Counted from the stretch's first letter, positions 16,265 to 25,271 are shown. The stretch: DNA of 64,000 nucleotides from Sphingomonas oligophenolica (GCF_006438955.1 NZ_RCZK01000005.1:186001-250000); one strand, 5' to 3'. The notes: a model not told the origin generated them from the sequence alone. Numbers and translations: made by a program.

Positions 16265-16933
16265 TCAACCTTCCTTCTTCGCGATGCGGGCCTTCAGTGC
16301 GGCGAGTTCGGCGTCGACCTTGTCGCTGGCGCGCAGTTCGCTGAACTGGTCGTCGAGCGTCTTGATTGCGCCCAGCCCCATCGCTTCGGCGCGGCCCTCG
16401 GCATCGTCGACGCGGCGTTCGAGCTGGTCGAAGCGGCTGAACGCCTCGTGGGTCTTGGGACCGGCGTACATCTCGCGGAGCCGATAGCGGTTGTTGGCGC
16501 TGTCGAGCCGGGTCTGGACGTTCGACTGTTTGGCGCGCGCCTCGGTCAGCTTCTTCTGGAGCTTGGCGATATCCTCTTCGGACGCGCGGAGCGCATCGTC
16601 GAGCACGCCGACCTCGATCTTGAGCTGTTCGGCCATGTCGGCGGCCTTCTGGCGTTCGACCAGCGCGGCCTTGGCGAGATCCTCGCGATCCTTCGACAGT
16701 GCCAGCTCGGCCTTTTCGGTCCAGCTGTCCTGGAGCTGGTCGAGCTTGGTGATGTGACGCCGCATCTCCTTCTGATCGGCGATCGTCCGCGCGGCGGAGG
16801 CGCGGACCTCGACCAGCGTTTCCTCCATTTCGAGGATGATCATACGGATCATCTTGGCCGGATCCTCGGCCTTTTCGAGCAGATCGGCGAAGTTGGCGGC
16901 GACGATGTCTCGGGTGCGGGAAAAAATGCCCAT
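16265..16933 (-). CDS. pspA: Phage shock protein A
   Basis: 222 aa, normal PspA/IM30 length. The N-terminal amphipathic helix (MGIFSRTRDIVAANFADLLEKAEDP) and an almost entirely coiled-coil body are diagnostic; the ALVERQKAADMAEQL segment is the helix-3 region. PspA binds and inhibits PspF and, on stress, oligomerises on the inner membrane to limit proton leakage. It is second in the sigma-54-driven operon after a 48-aa peptide gene. Confidence 0.95.
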   Translation of the reverse strand: MGIFSRTRDIVAANFADLLEKAEDPAKMIRMIILEMEETLVEVRASAARTIADQKEMRRHITKLDQLQDSWTEKAELALSKDREDLAKAALVERQKAADMAEQLKIEVGVLDDALRASEEDIAKLQKKLTEARAKQSNVQTRLDSANNRYRLREMYAGPKTHEAFSRFDQLERRVDDAEGRAEAMGLGAIKTLDDQFSELRASDKVDAELAALKARIAKKEG

Positions 16934-16999
16934 CTAGCTGTTACTCCTGAAAAATTGGCCGGGGCGGGCGAGGGAAACGAACCCGTCCCGGCAGGCCAC

Positions 17000-17146
17000 T
17001 TACGCCGTCAGGCGCGCGGCCGTCGCGGTGGCCGCAGGGGTGCCGCCGACCTGGGCCGGCCCGACCGCGCTCAGCACGCAGGTGGCGCTGAAGACGATGG
17101 AGCAGACGATGGCGGCGAACGTGCGACCGATATCCGAAATGACCAT
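17000..17146 (-). CDS. 48-aa hydrophobic peptide leading the psp operon
   Basis: A 48-aa product beginning MVISDIGRTFAAIVCSIVF with one hydrophobic segment (about residues 8-30) containing two cysteines, then a Gly/Ala/Thr-rich tail. GGAGG seven bases before the ATG is an excellent ribosome-binding site. It is the first cistron after the sigma-54 promoter and precedes pspA by 66 bp. The segment could be a signal peptide (cut near AVGPAQ) or a membrane anchor. No family is recognised. Confidence 0.7.
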   Translation of the reverse strand: MVISDIGRTFAAIVCSIVFSATCVLSAVGPAQVGGTPAATATAARLTA

Positions 17147-17203
17147 GATGACCTCCTTGATTTGAAACCTTGTGACCGCCCGAAAGCGGGATATCCGATG
17201 CTT

Positions 17204-17219
17204 TGCACGCCGCGTGCCA
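17204..17219 (-). promoter_or_regulatory. Sigma-54 (-24/-12) promoter of the psp operon
   Basis: On the minus strand TGGCACGCGGCGTGCA matches the consensus TGGCAC-N5-TTGCA, with GG (-24) and GC (-12) separated by exactly ten bases. Transcription should begin near 17193, giving a leader of about 47 nt before the 48-aa peptide gene. The divergent gene is the sigma-54 activator PspF, so its upstream activating sites should lie around 17225-17315; none was recognised by eye. Confidence 0.8.
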
Positions 17220-17319
17220 ATTCGGATAAGGTAGCAAAACCAAGTATTTGTCGGATTTGTCGATCGGCGCGGTGCCGCGGCACTTGCGTAGGATTGGGAA
17301 ACTGCGCCAAACATTGGGA

Positions 17320-18366
17320 ATGGAACGAACTAGCCAGGTCATCGGAGAGTCGGGCGCGTTTCTCGACGCGCTGGAACGCGCCAGTCGGGCGGCGGCGCTC
17401 GACCGCCCCGTGCTCGTCATCGGCGAGCGGGGAACGGGCAAGGAACTGGTCGCCGAACGGCTGCATCGACTCTCTCCCCGATGGGACAATCCGCTTGTTA
17501 TCATGAATTGCGCCGCGCTGCCCGAAACACTGATCGAGGCGGAGCTGTTCGGGCATGAACAGGGCGCGTTCACCGGCGCGACCAAGGCGCGGGTGGGGCG
17601 GTTCGAAGAGGCCGATGGCGGTACGCTGTTCCTCGACGAGCTCGGCACGCTGTCGATGGGTGCGCAGGAGCGGTTGTTGCGCGCGGTCGAATATGGCGAG
17701 GTGACGCGGATCGGGTCGTCGCGCCCGATCCGGGTCGACGTGCGGATCGTCGCGGCGACCAACGAGCATTTGCCCGACAAGGTCGACGCGCACGAATTCC
17801 GCGCCGATCTGCTCGACCGGTTGAGTTTCGAGGTCGTTACGCTGCCGCCGCTACGCGCGCGAACCGGTGATATCGTCGTGCTCGCCGAACATTTCGCGCG
17901 ACGGATGGCGTCGGAGATCGGGTGGGAGAGCTGGCCCGGGTTCGGCCCGACCGCGCTCGACATGCTGACCAACCATCGCTGGCCGGGTAACGTTCGCGAA
18001 CTGCGCAATGTCGTTGAACGCGCGGTATACCGGTGGGAGCGTGGCGGCCCGGTCGACCATATCGAGATCGACCCGTTCGATTCGCCCTATCGCCCGCGCC
18101 GGTCGCGCCCCGCCGCAGCACCGGATCCGCTGCCCGAGCCGCTGTCCGGCCCAGGCGAGCATGAAGACGATCCGGTGGTCGCGTGCGATACCGGGCCATC
18201 GGATTTCAAGTCGCGGGTCGCGCGGTTCGAGCGCGACCTGCTGGCGCGCGCGCTGGCCGATCACCGGTTCAACCAGCGTAGCACCGCCGAGGCACTGGGG
18301 CTGACCTATGATCAGTTGCGCCACGCGCTGCGCCGCCACGAACTGACCGGCACCGATAATTCATGA
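17320..18366 (+). CDS. pspF: Psp operon transcriptional activator PspF
   Basis: A 348-aa bacterial enhancer-binding protein without an N-terminal sensory domain, as in PspF. AAA+ features: Walker A GERGTGKE, the sigma-54 contact loop GAFTGA, Walker B GGTLFLDE, and [11 protein letters not shown] Pro-rich linker leads to a Fis-type helix-turn-helix at the C-terminus ([20 protein letters not shown]). ATG at 17320 is chosen because it begins the family sequence; the frame is open from 17248. It is divergent from the psp operon, whose sigma-54 promoter it should activate, and is inhibited by PspA. Confidence 0.9.
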   Translation: MERTSQVIGESGAFLDALERASRAAALDRPVLVIGERGTGKELVAERLHRLSPRWDNPLVIMNCAALPETLIEAELFGHEQGAFTGATKARVGRFEEADGGTLFLDELGTLSMGAQERLLRAVEYGEVTRIGSSRPIRVDVRIVAATNEHLPDKVDAHEFRADLLDRLSFEVVTLPPLRARTGDIVVLAEHFARRMASEIGWESWPGFGPTALDMLTNHRWPGNVRELRNVVERAVYRWERGGPVDHIEIDPFDSPYRPRRSRPAAAPDPLPEPLSGPGEHEDDPVVACDTGPSDFKSRVARFERDLLARALADHRFNQRSTAEALGLTYDQLRHALRRHELTGTDNS

Positions 18367-18438
18367 CGCTTGCGTAATAATGCGGGAGCCATCACGACCC
18401 TGCGGCGTTGATCAGGAAAGCCAACCCAGGAGGACACC

Positions 18439-19041
18439 ATGGCATTCGAACTTCCCGCACTTTCCTATGCGTATGACGCGCTGGAACCGGTCATCTCGAA
18501 GGAGACGATGACGTTCCATCACGACAAGCATCACAAGGCCTATACCGACAAGCTGAACGAGGCGGTCGGCGAGGAGGGTCTCGACGGCAAATCGATCGAG
18601 GATATCCTCGGCCAGATTTCGGGCCTGTCGAGCAAGGCGCGCAACAACGGCGGCGGCTATTGGAACCATGATTTCTTCTGGAAGATCATGGCGCCCAAGG
18701 GATCGAGCCAGCCGTCGGGCGCGCTCAAGGACGCGATCGACGCCTATGGCGGGCTCGACAAGCTCAAGGAAGACTTCAACGGCAAGGGCGCGGGCCAGTT
18801 CGGGTCGGGCTGGGCCTGGGTGATCAAGGATAAGAGCGGCGGCCTCAAGGTCACCTCGACTCCTAACCAGGACAATCCGCTGATGGACGATGCCAAGGAC
18901 AAGGGCGCGCCGATCCTGGGCAATGACGTGTGGGAGCACGCCTATTACCTGACGTACAAGAACGATCGTCCCGGGTATCTCAAGGCGTGGTGGGATGTCG
19001 TGAACTGGGACGAAGCGGGCAAGCGGTTCACCGCCGCCTAA
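18439..19041 (+). CDS. sodB: Superoxide dismutase (Fe/Mn family)
   Basis: 200 aa, dismutates superoxide in the cytoplasm. Metal ligands are H27, H77, D163 and H167 (DVWEHAYY). The second-sphere glutamine lies in the C-terminal domain (Q144 in PNQDNPLM) and the N-terminal site is Gly (GGGYWNH), the arrangement of Mn or cambialistic enzymes rather than classic Fe-SOD. AGGAGG precedes the ATG. It is monocistronic and convergent with dcd; the 93 bp between holds no clear terminator. Confidence 0.95.
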   Translation: MAFELPALSYAYDALEPVISKETMTFHHDKHHKAYTDKLNEAVGEEGLDGKSIEDILGQISGLSSKARNNGGGYWNHDFFWKIMAPKGSSQPSGALKDAIDAYGGLDKLKEDFNGKGAGQFGSGWAWVIKDKSGGLKVTSTPNQDNPLMDDAKDKGAPILGNDVWEHAYYLTYKNDRPGYLKAWWDVVNWDEAGKRFTAA

Positions 19042-19134
19042 GCCACAATCCCACAAGGGAACTTAAGGGTCGATTACGTCGGTGGCGTGATCGGCCCCGA
19101 TGGTTGGCGGCTAGGAAATTTGCGCCAACGCGCG

Positions 19135-19689
19135 TTACAGTTTCGGCAGCGTCACCCCGCGCTGGCCCATGTATTTGCCGGCGCGATCGGCATAGCTGAC
19201 CTCGCACGGCTCGTTGCCCTGGAGGAACAGGAACTGGCACGCACCTTCGTTGGCGTAGATCTTGGCGGGCAATGGGGTGGTGTTCGAGAATTCGAGCGTC
19301 ACATGCCCCTCCCAGCCGGGTTCGAGCGGGGTGACGTTGACGATGATTCCGCAGCGCGCATAGGTCGATTTGCCGAGGCAAATGACGAGCACGTCGCGCG
19401 GCACGCGGAAATATTCGACCGTCCGCGCGAGTGCGAAGCTGTTGGGGGGGATGATGCAGCAATCGGTCTTGCGATCGACGAAGCTGTTTGCCGCGAAATC
19501 CTTGGGGTCGACGATCGCCGAATCGATGTTGGTGAAAATCTTGAATTCGTCCGAGACGCGCGCGTCGTAGCCGTAGCTCGACAGCCCGTAGCTGATGCAG
19601 CCGTCGCGCCGCTGCGCCTCGACGAACGGCTCGATCATCCCGTTCGTCATCGCCTGTTCGCGAATCCAGCGGTCGGATTGGATGGACAT
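19135..19689 (-). CDS. dcd: dCTP deaminase
   Basis: 184 aa, converts dCTP to dUTP for thymidylate synthesis. The catalytic segment [32 protein letters not shown] contains the conserved Ser, Arg and catalytic Glu; the C-terminus [14 protein letters not shown] closes over the nucleotide. Start 19689 begins the family sequence ([13 protein letters not shown]) and gives exactly the usual length. It is divergent from the Nudix gene. Confidence 0.95.
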   Translation of the reverse strand: MSIQSDRWIREQAMTNGMIEPFVEAQRRDGCISYGLSSYGYDARVSDEFKIFTNIDSAIVDPKDFAANSFVDRKTDCCIIPPNSFALARTVEYFRVPRDVLVICLGKSTYARCGIIVNVTPLEPGWEGHVTLEFSNTTPLPAKIYANEGACQFLFLQGNEPCEVSYADRAGKYMGQRGVTLPKL

Positions 19690-19749
19690 GGCTTCCCCTT
19701 TCGGGCTGTCTTGCCGGGTTTGGGGCCAAGGGCAAGACGGAGAAGCGCG

Positions 19750-20211
19750 ATGCGACCGTTGATCGATCTTGCGCATCGCGTGCGGCGGTGGGCGATGCGC
19801 GTCGTTGGGTGGCGGACGACCGGGGTGAAGGCGATGGTGTTCGATCGGACGGGCGCGCTGCTGATGATTCGACATCGCTACGGGAATACTAGCTTGTGGA
19901 TGCTGCCGGGCGGCGGGGTCGCGCGTGGTGAAGAGCCCCAGGCGGCGGCGTTGCGCGAAGTTCGCGAAGAGACGGGATGTGTCATGACGGGAATCGCGCC
20001 GATCGGAATGTATCGGGCCCGCGGCGAAGGGCGGCGCGATACGGTGCATCTGTTCCGCGGTACGACGGACGATGGCCCGATCGCCGACGGGGCCGAGGTG
20101 GCGGAGGCCGCGTTCTTCGCGCTGGATGCGTTGCCCGAGACGATGTCGCCCGCGACGATGCGGCGGATCGCCGAACTGATCGGGCAGCGCGTGCCGACGG
20201 GGGACTGGTGA
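19750..20211 (+). CDS. Nudix hydrolase
   Basis: 153 aa. The Nudix box is complete: [22 protein letters not shown], coordinating Mg2+ for cleavage of nucleoside diphosphate-linked substrates. The N-terminal 20 residues are basic. The substrate cannot be predicted. The stop overlaps the GTG of the acetyltransferase gene, so the two are co-translated. Confidence 0.85.
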   Translation: MRPLIDLAHRVRRWAMRVVGWRTTGVKAMVFDRTGALLMIRHRYGNTSLWMLPGGGVARGEEPQAAALREVREETGCVMTGIAPIGMYRARGEGRRDTVHLFRGTTDDGPIADGAEVAEAAFFALDALPETMSPATMRRIAELIGQRVPTGDW

Positions 20212-20837
20212 GCGCGCTGCTCGATTCGGTCATTCGCGACTGGGCGACCGCGCGCAGCGTCGCGCGCGGCTTGCCCGTGCCCGTCGCCGATCACGGCGGG
20301 TGGCGGGTCGATACGCGGTCGCCGGGCGAAGAGTGCCGCTATTTCTTCGCCGCGCCGGTGCCGGGGCTGGCCGCGCTCGCCGCGACGATCGATCGGCCGC
20401 GCGTCTTCATCAAGCTGTGCGACACGCGCGAAGTGCTGGCCAGGCTGGTGCCCGCGGGTTGGGTGTTCGAGGTCGATACCTGGGTGATGGAAGGCGCGCC
20501 GATCGCACGGGGCGGGTTGGCGCCGGGCTACCGCGTCGATCGGACCCAGGAAGGCGAGCGGGTCGAGGTCCGGATCGTCGCCGATGACGGGACGTTCGCC
20601 GCGAGCGGCTATGGCGGGCGCGCGAGCGGGGTGTTCGCCTATGACCGGATCGTGACCGATGACCGGCACCGTCGCCTGGGGCTGGGACGCGCGGTGATGG
20701 CGCTGCTCGGCGAGGCGGCGTCGCCCGGCGATCGGCATGTGCTGGTGGCGACCGCGATGGGCCGGGCGCTCTACGAATCGATCGGGTGGTGCGTCCGGTC
20801 GGATTATACGACCGCGTTCATCCCCGAACCGGGGTGA
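20208..20837 (+). CDS. GNAT-family N-acetyltransferase
   Basis: 209 aa. The C-terminal half has the acetyl-CoA-binding core: [22 protein letters not shown] (R/Q-x-x-G-x-G/A loop) followed by a beta-alpha unit ending [16 protein letters not shown]. The N-terminal half (about residues 1-110) is poorly conserved and has no recognisable domain. GTG at 20208 is chosen for the GTGA overlap with the Nudix gene. The 3' end overlaps cdd on the opposite strand by 20 bp. Acceptor unknown. Confidence 0.75.
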   Translation: MSALLDSVIRDWATARSVARGLPVPVADHGGWRVDTRSPGEECRYFFAAPVPGLAALAATIDRPRVFIKLCDTREVLARLVPAGWVFEVDTWVMEGAPIARGGLAPGYRVDRTQEGERVEVRIVADDGTFAASGYGGRASGVFAYDRIVTDDRHRRLGLGRAVMALLGEAASPGDRHVLVATAMGRALYESIGWCVRSDYTTAFIPEPG

Positions 20838-21294
20838 TGCCGAGATCGGCGGGGCCGAAGGCGTGGGGCAGCAGGTCCGACAGGCGATAGCTCGCGACCG
20901 CGTTGCCCTCCGCCGCGCCGCAATGGACCGCGAGGTCGACACCCGCCATCTGTCCGGCTTCGTTGAGGACTTGGCGGCACCGGCCGCACGGGCTGACCGG
21001 CGCGATGCCGGTGGCGCGGCCATCGGCGTCCATCGCGCCGCCTATGACCCCGACCGCGACGATGTCGCCGATCCTGCCTTGCGCGCTGGCGGTCGCAACC
21101 GCGACCGTTTCGGCGCACAGCGACAAGCCGTAGCTCGCGTTTTCGACATTGGCTCCGGTGACGATCGTGCCATCACGTAGCAGCAGCGCGGCACCGACCG
21201 CAAATCGCGAATAGGGCGCGTGGGCGTGGCGAGCAGCGTCGCGCGCAGCCTGGATCAGCCGCGTCGTGACCTCGGGCGAAACTTGATCGGTCAT
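20818..21294 (-). CDS. cdd: Cytidine deaminase
   Basis: 158 aa. Zinc-site motifs LCAETVAVATA (Cys-Ala-Glu, the Glu being the proton shuttle) and PCGRCRQVLNE match the short tetrameric cytidine deaminases, and YSRFAVGAALLLRDG is the substrate-binding start. It deaminates cytidine/deoxycytidine for salvage. ATG at 21294 overlaps the stop of the GH25-like gene (ATGA), so both are in one operon with UPF0262. Confidence 0.95.
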   Translation of the reverse strand: MTDQVSPEVTTRLIQAARDAARHAHAPYSRFAVGAALLLRDGTIVTGANVENASYGLSLCAETVAVATASAQGRIGDIVAVGVIGGAMDADGRATGIAPVSPCGRCRQVLNEAGQMAGVDLAVHCGAAEGNAVASYRLSDLLPHAFGPADLGITPVRG

Positions 21295-21968
21295 CGTGCC
21301 ACTACGTCCCAGTTGACCGCGCCGTCGATCCCGTCGACGCGGCGAAAATCGGTGGCGCGCCAGAGCCGCCACGGGCGCGCGGCATAGGCTGGCGCGAACA
21401 AATTGGCCACCGCCCAGACCGGGCGGTCGATCGCGGCGGACAGGTGATAGGCGGCCTCTACCGGCTTGCTGATTCGTAGCAGCATGGGCTTGCGGGTGTG
21501 GGTTTCGACCATCGCGATGAACCGCGCGAGTTCGTTGACCACGACCGCACGATCAGGGCGCGCCGGGCAATCGTCGGCAAAGTGGATATCGACCGCAGCG
21601 GGAAGCGAATCCTTGGTGCGGGGGACGAAGGTGTTGAAGGCGTTGGCCTGGTCGCTGGCGCGCTCGCACAGCGAATAGACGTGGAGCGCGCCGCGCCGCA
21701 GCCCCGCTTCGGGCAGCGCCGCCCAGTTGGCCTCGAACCCCGGATCGCGCCGGGTCGCGCCTATGGTGGCGGTGAGGTAGGCGAAATCCGCGCCGCGCGC
21801 GCGTACCGTGCCCCATTCGACCGCGCCCGGATTGGGGCCGAGGTCGACGCCCTGGAGCGGGTATCGCGTCGCCGAGGGATGCCAGCTGGTCGCGACGCTC
21901 CACCCGCCCACGCCGAGCATGGCCAGCCCCGCCAGCACCGCCGCCGCCTTGATCACGCCCCCTGCCAT
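21291..21968 (-). CDS. GH25-like lysozyme-family protein, possibly inactive
   Basis: 225 aa with an N-terminal membrane anchor or signal (about residues 5-25) and a single GH25 domain: LQGVDLGPNPGAVEWGTVRARGADFAYLTATIG, then FEANWAALPEAGLRRGALHVY and AAVDIHFADDC. GH25 muramidases normally have D-x-E at the active site; here the strand reads VDIHF, with His in place of the Glu, and ATEG has become ATIG. Binding of peptidoglycan without normal hydrolysis is therefore possible. It overlaps cdd by four bases and UPF0262 by one. Confidence 0.75.
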   Translation of the reverse strand: MAGGVIKAAAVLAGLAMLGVGGWSVATSWHPSATRYPLQGVDLGPNPGAVEWGTVRARGADFAYLTATIGATRRDPGFEANWAALPEAGLRRGALHVYSLCERASDQANAFNTFVPRTKDSLPAAVDIHFADDCPARPDRAVVVNELARFIAMVETHTRKPMLLRISKPVEAAYHLSAAIDRPVWAVANLFAPAYAARPWRLWRATDFRRVDGIDGAVNWDVVAR

Positions 21969-22450
21969 CAGGCGCGGATATGCAGCACGCAGATCAGCGT
22001 GAACAGCCGTCGTGCGGTGTCGAAGTCGATCTCGATCTTGCCCGCCAGCCGCTCCTTGAGCAGGTCGGCGGCATCGTTGTGGATCCCCCGGCGCGCCATG
22101 TCGATCGTTTCGATCTGTTGCGGGGTCGATTGCTTGATCGCCTGATAATAGCTGTCGCAGATCGCGAAATAATCCCGGATCGGGCGACGGAAACGCCCGA
22201 GTGCGAGGACCAGGGTTTCGAGCGGGGTATCGTTGTCGCGCTTGATCTGGATCGCGAGCCGCCCCTCCTCGACGCTGAGCGCGACCTTGTACGGCCCGGC
22301 ATAGCCGTCGTCATGCGCCCGCTGGGGCGCGAAGTGGTTGCCCTCGATCAGATCGAAGATCGCGATCCGGCGTTCCTGCTCGATATCCGCCGAGCGCCAC
22401 AGGATCGTGCGTTCGTCGAGCGTGACGTCTATGATCCGGGGGTCGGCCAT
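21968..22450 (-). CDS. UPF0262 family protein
   Basis: 160 aa, matching the alphaproteobacterial UPF0262 family throughout (RIIDVTLDERTILWRSADIEQERRIAIFDLIEGN near the start, DYFAICDSYYQAI centrally, RRGIHNDAADLL near the end). Function is unknown. Start 22450 is the family start. It is divergent from dnaB across 97 bp, which must hold both promoters. Confidence 0.85.
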   Translation of the reverse strand: MADPRIIDVTLDERTILWRSADIEQERRIAIFDLIEGNHFAPQRAHDDGYAGPYKVALSVEEGRLAIQIKRDNDTPLETLVLALGRFRRPIRDYFAICDSYYQAIKQSTPQQIETIDMARRGIHNDAADLLKERLAGKIEIDFDTARRLFTLICVLHIRA

Positions 22451-22547
22451 CGCCCCGCGATAGCGGCGCGGGTGTGGGCTGTCACTTATCCGCATCATTC
22501 CAACGCAGGTCGCTTGAGCGTGGCGGGGGGGAGGGTAGAAGCGGCGC

Positions 22548-24041
22548 ATGGCCACCCTCGCGTTCCCGACCCCCACCGCTGCCACCGAGCCCCAGCAGCT
22601 TCCGCGCAACGTCGAGGCGGAGGCCGCGATGCTGGGTGCGATGATGATCGACAACCGGCTGGCCGACGACCTGGTCGACCGGCTGGAGCCGACGCATTTC
22701 TTCGAACCGCTCCACGGGCGGATCTTCGCCGCGATCAAGACGCTGCGGTCGAACGACATGCTCGCGACCCCGGTGACGCTGAGGCCGATGTTCGAGGCCG
22801 ACGAGGGGATGAAGGAGCTCGGCGGCCCCGCCTATCTCGCCAGCCTGACGGGCAGCGGCGCGGGGCTGATCGGCGCGCGCCAGTTCGCGCAGCAAATCTA
22901 CGACCTGGCGATGCTCCGCGCGCTCGTCACCGTTGGGCGGACGCTGGTCGACCGCGCGATGGACACCAGCGAAGAGGTCAATCCGCGCGCGCAGATCGAG
23001 TTGGCCGAGGAGGAATTGTTCAAGGTCTCCTCGGACGGCGACATCGAGGGATCGGTCAAAACCTTCGCGCAGGCCACCACCGCGGCGGTGAAAATGGCCG
23101 AGCGCGCGCTGAATTCAGGCGGCAACCTGTCGGGCGTGACCACGGGCATCGACAGCATCAACGCCAAGATCGGCGGGATGCATCACAGTGATTTGATGAT
23201 CCTCGCCGGGCGTCCTGGCATGGGCAAGACGTCGCTCGCCACCAACATCGCGTTCAACGCCGCGCGGCGCTGGATGCGCGACATGGCCGACGGCATCGCA
23301 CCCGCCGATTCGGTGGGGGCGAAGGTCGCGTTCTTCAGCTTGGAAATGTCGGCGGACCAGCTCGCGACGCGTATCCTGGCCGAGCAATCGCGAATCTCGT
23401 CCGAGGCACTGCGGATGGGCAAGATCAGCCGCGCCGAATTCGGGCAGCTCGCGGCGGCGGCGGCGGAGCTGGAGAATCTGCCGCTGTTCATCGACGACAC
23501 CGGCGGCCTCAGCATCGGTGCGCTGCATACGCGGGTGCGAAGGCTCCAGCGGCGGCACAACAACGAGATCGGGCTGGTCGTGGTCGATTATCTCCAGCTG
23601 CTGACCGGATCGGGAAACAACCGCGAGGGCAACCGCGTGCAGGAGATATCGGAGATCAGTCGCGGGTTGAAGACGATGGCCAAGGATCTCAACGTGCCGG
23701 TGCTCGCGCTGTCGCAGCTGTCGCGCGCGGTCGAGCAGCGCGAGGACAAGACGCCGATGCTGTCGGACTTACGCGAATCGGGATCGATCGAGCAGGACGC
23801 CGACATGGTGTGGTTCGTCTATCGCGAGGATTATTATGTCGCTTCGAAGGAACCCAAGCGCCCCGTCGAGGGCGACAGCGCCAAGGTCCACGACGACCAC
23901 AATGCCTGGGCAGCGGACATGGAGCGGGTCTATGGCCTCGCCGAACTGATCATCGCCAAGCAGCGCCACGGCTCGACGGGTAAGGTGCGGATGAAGTTCG
24001 ATCCGACGATCACCAAATTCACCGACCTGGCGGAGTATTGA
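22548..24041 (+). CDS. dnaB: Replicative DNA helicase DnaB
   Basis: 497 aa. N-terminal helical domain (residues about 20-120, starting LPRNVEAEAAMLGAMMIDN), linker, then the RecA-like ATPase: Walker A GRPGMGKTS (about residue 221), Walker B region VVDYLQLL, and LSQLSRAVEQREDKTPMLSDLRESGSIEQDADMV. It unwinds DNA at the replication fork as a hexamer. A variable insertion with ADMADGIAPADSVGAKV follows Walker A. Monocistronic; convergent with cysH over 45 bp. Confidence 0.97.
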   Translation: MATLAFPTPTAATEPQQLPRNVEAEAAMLGAMMIDNRLADDLVDRLEPTHFFEPLHGRIFAAIKTLRSNDMLATPVTLRPMFEADEGMKELGGPAYLASLTGSGAGLIGARQFAQQIYDLAMLRALVTVGRTLVDRAMDTSEEVNPRAQIELAEEELFKVSSDGDIEGSVKTFAQATTAAVKMAERALNSGGNLSGVTTGIDSINAKIGGMHHSDLMILAGRPGMGKTSLATNIAFNAARRWMRDMADGIAPADSVGAKVAFFSLEMSADQLATRILAEQSRISSEALRMGKISRAEFGQLAAAAAELENLPLFIDDTGGLSIGALHTRVRRLQRRHNNEIGLVVVDYLQLLTGSGNNREGNRVQEISEISRGLKTMAKDLNVPVLALSQLSRAVEQREDKTPMLSDLRESGSIEQDADMVWFVYREDYYVASKEPKRPVEGDSAKVHDDHNAWAADMERVYGLAELIIAKQRHGSTGKVRMKFDPTITKFTDLAEY

Positions 24042-24086
24042 GCCGCTTCGGCACCGGGCTCCGCGGCGACGATTGAAACCGCACAA

Positions 24087-24845
24087 TCAGAAAATCGGGT
24101 CTTCGCCGGGCTTTGCGGGTTCATGAATGCCGCATTCGACCTTGTCCCAGCCGCGCCAGCGACCCGCGCGCGGATCTTCGCCGGGCTGGACCTTGCTGGT
24201 GCAGGGTTGGCACCCGATCGAGGGATAGCCGTCGGCTTCGAGCGGGTGGCGGGGGAGGGCATGTTCGTCGAAATAGGCGTCGAGATCGGCCTTCACCCAA
24301 TCGCCGAGCGGGTTGACCTTCAATCGGCAGTCCTCGTTCTCGAAGCGCGCGATGTTCTGGCGGGTCGAGGACTGGAACGCCTTGCGGCCCGAAATCCAGC
24401 TGTCGAGCCCCGCTTTGGCGCGCGCGAGCGGTTCGACCTTGCGGATCGCGCAGCAGCCGTCGGGATCGTACGACCAGCGCAGGCCCTTTTCGTCCTGCGC
24501 CGCAAGCGCGAGCGCGTCGGGTTCGACCGTCCAGCTGTTTTCAATCCCGAACGCGGCGACGAGCCTGTCGCGATACGCCAGCGTTTCGGGAAACATCTTG
24601 AGCGTGTCGACGAATATCACCGGGATCGACGGATCGGCGGCGGCGACGAGGTGGAGCAGCACCGCGCTCTCGGTGCCGAACGACGACACCACCGCGGTCT
24701 TGCCGAGCATGCCCTCGGCGAACACCGCGCGCAGCATCGGCAGCGTCTCGACACCGGCGAAGCGCGCATTGAGCGCATCGGCGTCTTTCTGGGTGAAGAC
24801 GGGGCCGACGTCGATCATGTCGAGCTTGCGCAGCGCATTAGCCAT
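24087..24845 (-). CDS. cysH: Assimilatory APS/PAPS reductase
   Basis: 252 aa; reduces adenylyl-sulfate to sulfite. It has two cysteine pairs, DGCCAIRKVEPL and IGCQPCTSKV, which bind a [4Fe-4S] cluster in the APS-using enzymes, and a C-terminal ECGIH with the catalytic cysteine. The presence of the cluster cysteines favours APS over PAPS as substrate. It is the last gene of the sulfur operon; its start overlaps the DUF934 gene by eight bases. Confidence 0.93.
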   Translation of the reverse strand: MANALRKLDMIDVGPVFTQKDADALNARFAGVETLPMLRAVFAEGMLGKTAVVSSFGTESAVLLHLVAAADPSIPVIFVDTLKMFPETLAYRDRLVAAFGIENSWTVEPDALALAAQDEKGLRWSYDPDGCCAIRKVEPLARAKAGLDSWISGRKAFQSSTRQNIARFENEDCRLKVNPLGDWVKADLDAYFDEHALPRHPLEADGYPSIGCQPCTSKVQPGEDPRAGRWRGWDKVECGIHEPAKPGEDPIF

Positions 24846-25266
24846 GACGGAGTTTCCAGACCGGCACGATGGCGTCCGCGGCCGGCTGGTAATGATAGTC
24901 GTAGCGTTCGAGACTGCGCGTCAGGACCGCCTCGTCGATCGGCGCATCGGGGGCGAAGGCGTCGAATCCGCAGCGGCGCATGAAGTCGATCTGGTCGACC
25001 AGCACGTCGCCGGCCGCGCGAAGCTCGCCGGTGTAGCCCGCCTCGCGCAGGATCCGCGCCGACGAATAGCCCCGGCCGTCGCGGAATTTCGGGAAGCCGA
25101 TTTCGACGAGCATGATCCGATCGAGATAGGGGATGAGGACGCGGGCATCGTCGCCCGCCTCCAGCCGCACCGCCGAGGCATTCGCCTGGCCCTCGACGAA
25201 GGCGTCGAGCGACACCGCGGGTTCTTCATGCGCGGCATCGGTGCGGAAGCGCAGGAGATCGGTCAT
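24838..25266 (-). CDS. DUF934 family protein of sulfite-reduction operon
   Basis: 142 aa. Recognised from LIPYLDRIMLVEIGFPKFRDGRGYSSARILRE and GDVLVDQIDFMRRCGFDAF, the conserved core of DUF934. The family is found beside cysI and cysH in alphaproteobacteria and is presumed to assist sulfite reduction; no reaction is proven. 117 bp carrying a REP-like repeat separate it from cysI. Confidence 0.85.
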   Translation of the reverse strand: MTDLLRFRTDAAHEEPAVSLDAFVEGQANASAVRLEAGDDARVLIPYLDRIMLVEIGFPKFRDGRGYSSARILREAGYTGELRAAGDVLVDQIDFMRRCGFDAFAPDAPIDEAVLTRSLERYDYHYQPAADAIVPVWKLRHG

Positions 25267-25271
25267 TGCTG

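Noticed and set aside
19087..19749. Upstream extension of the Nudix frame
   Set aside because: It is antisense to dcd, and the Nudix family sequence starts at 19750.
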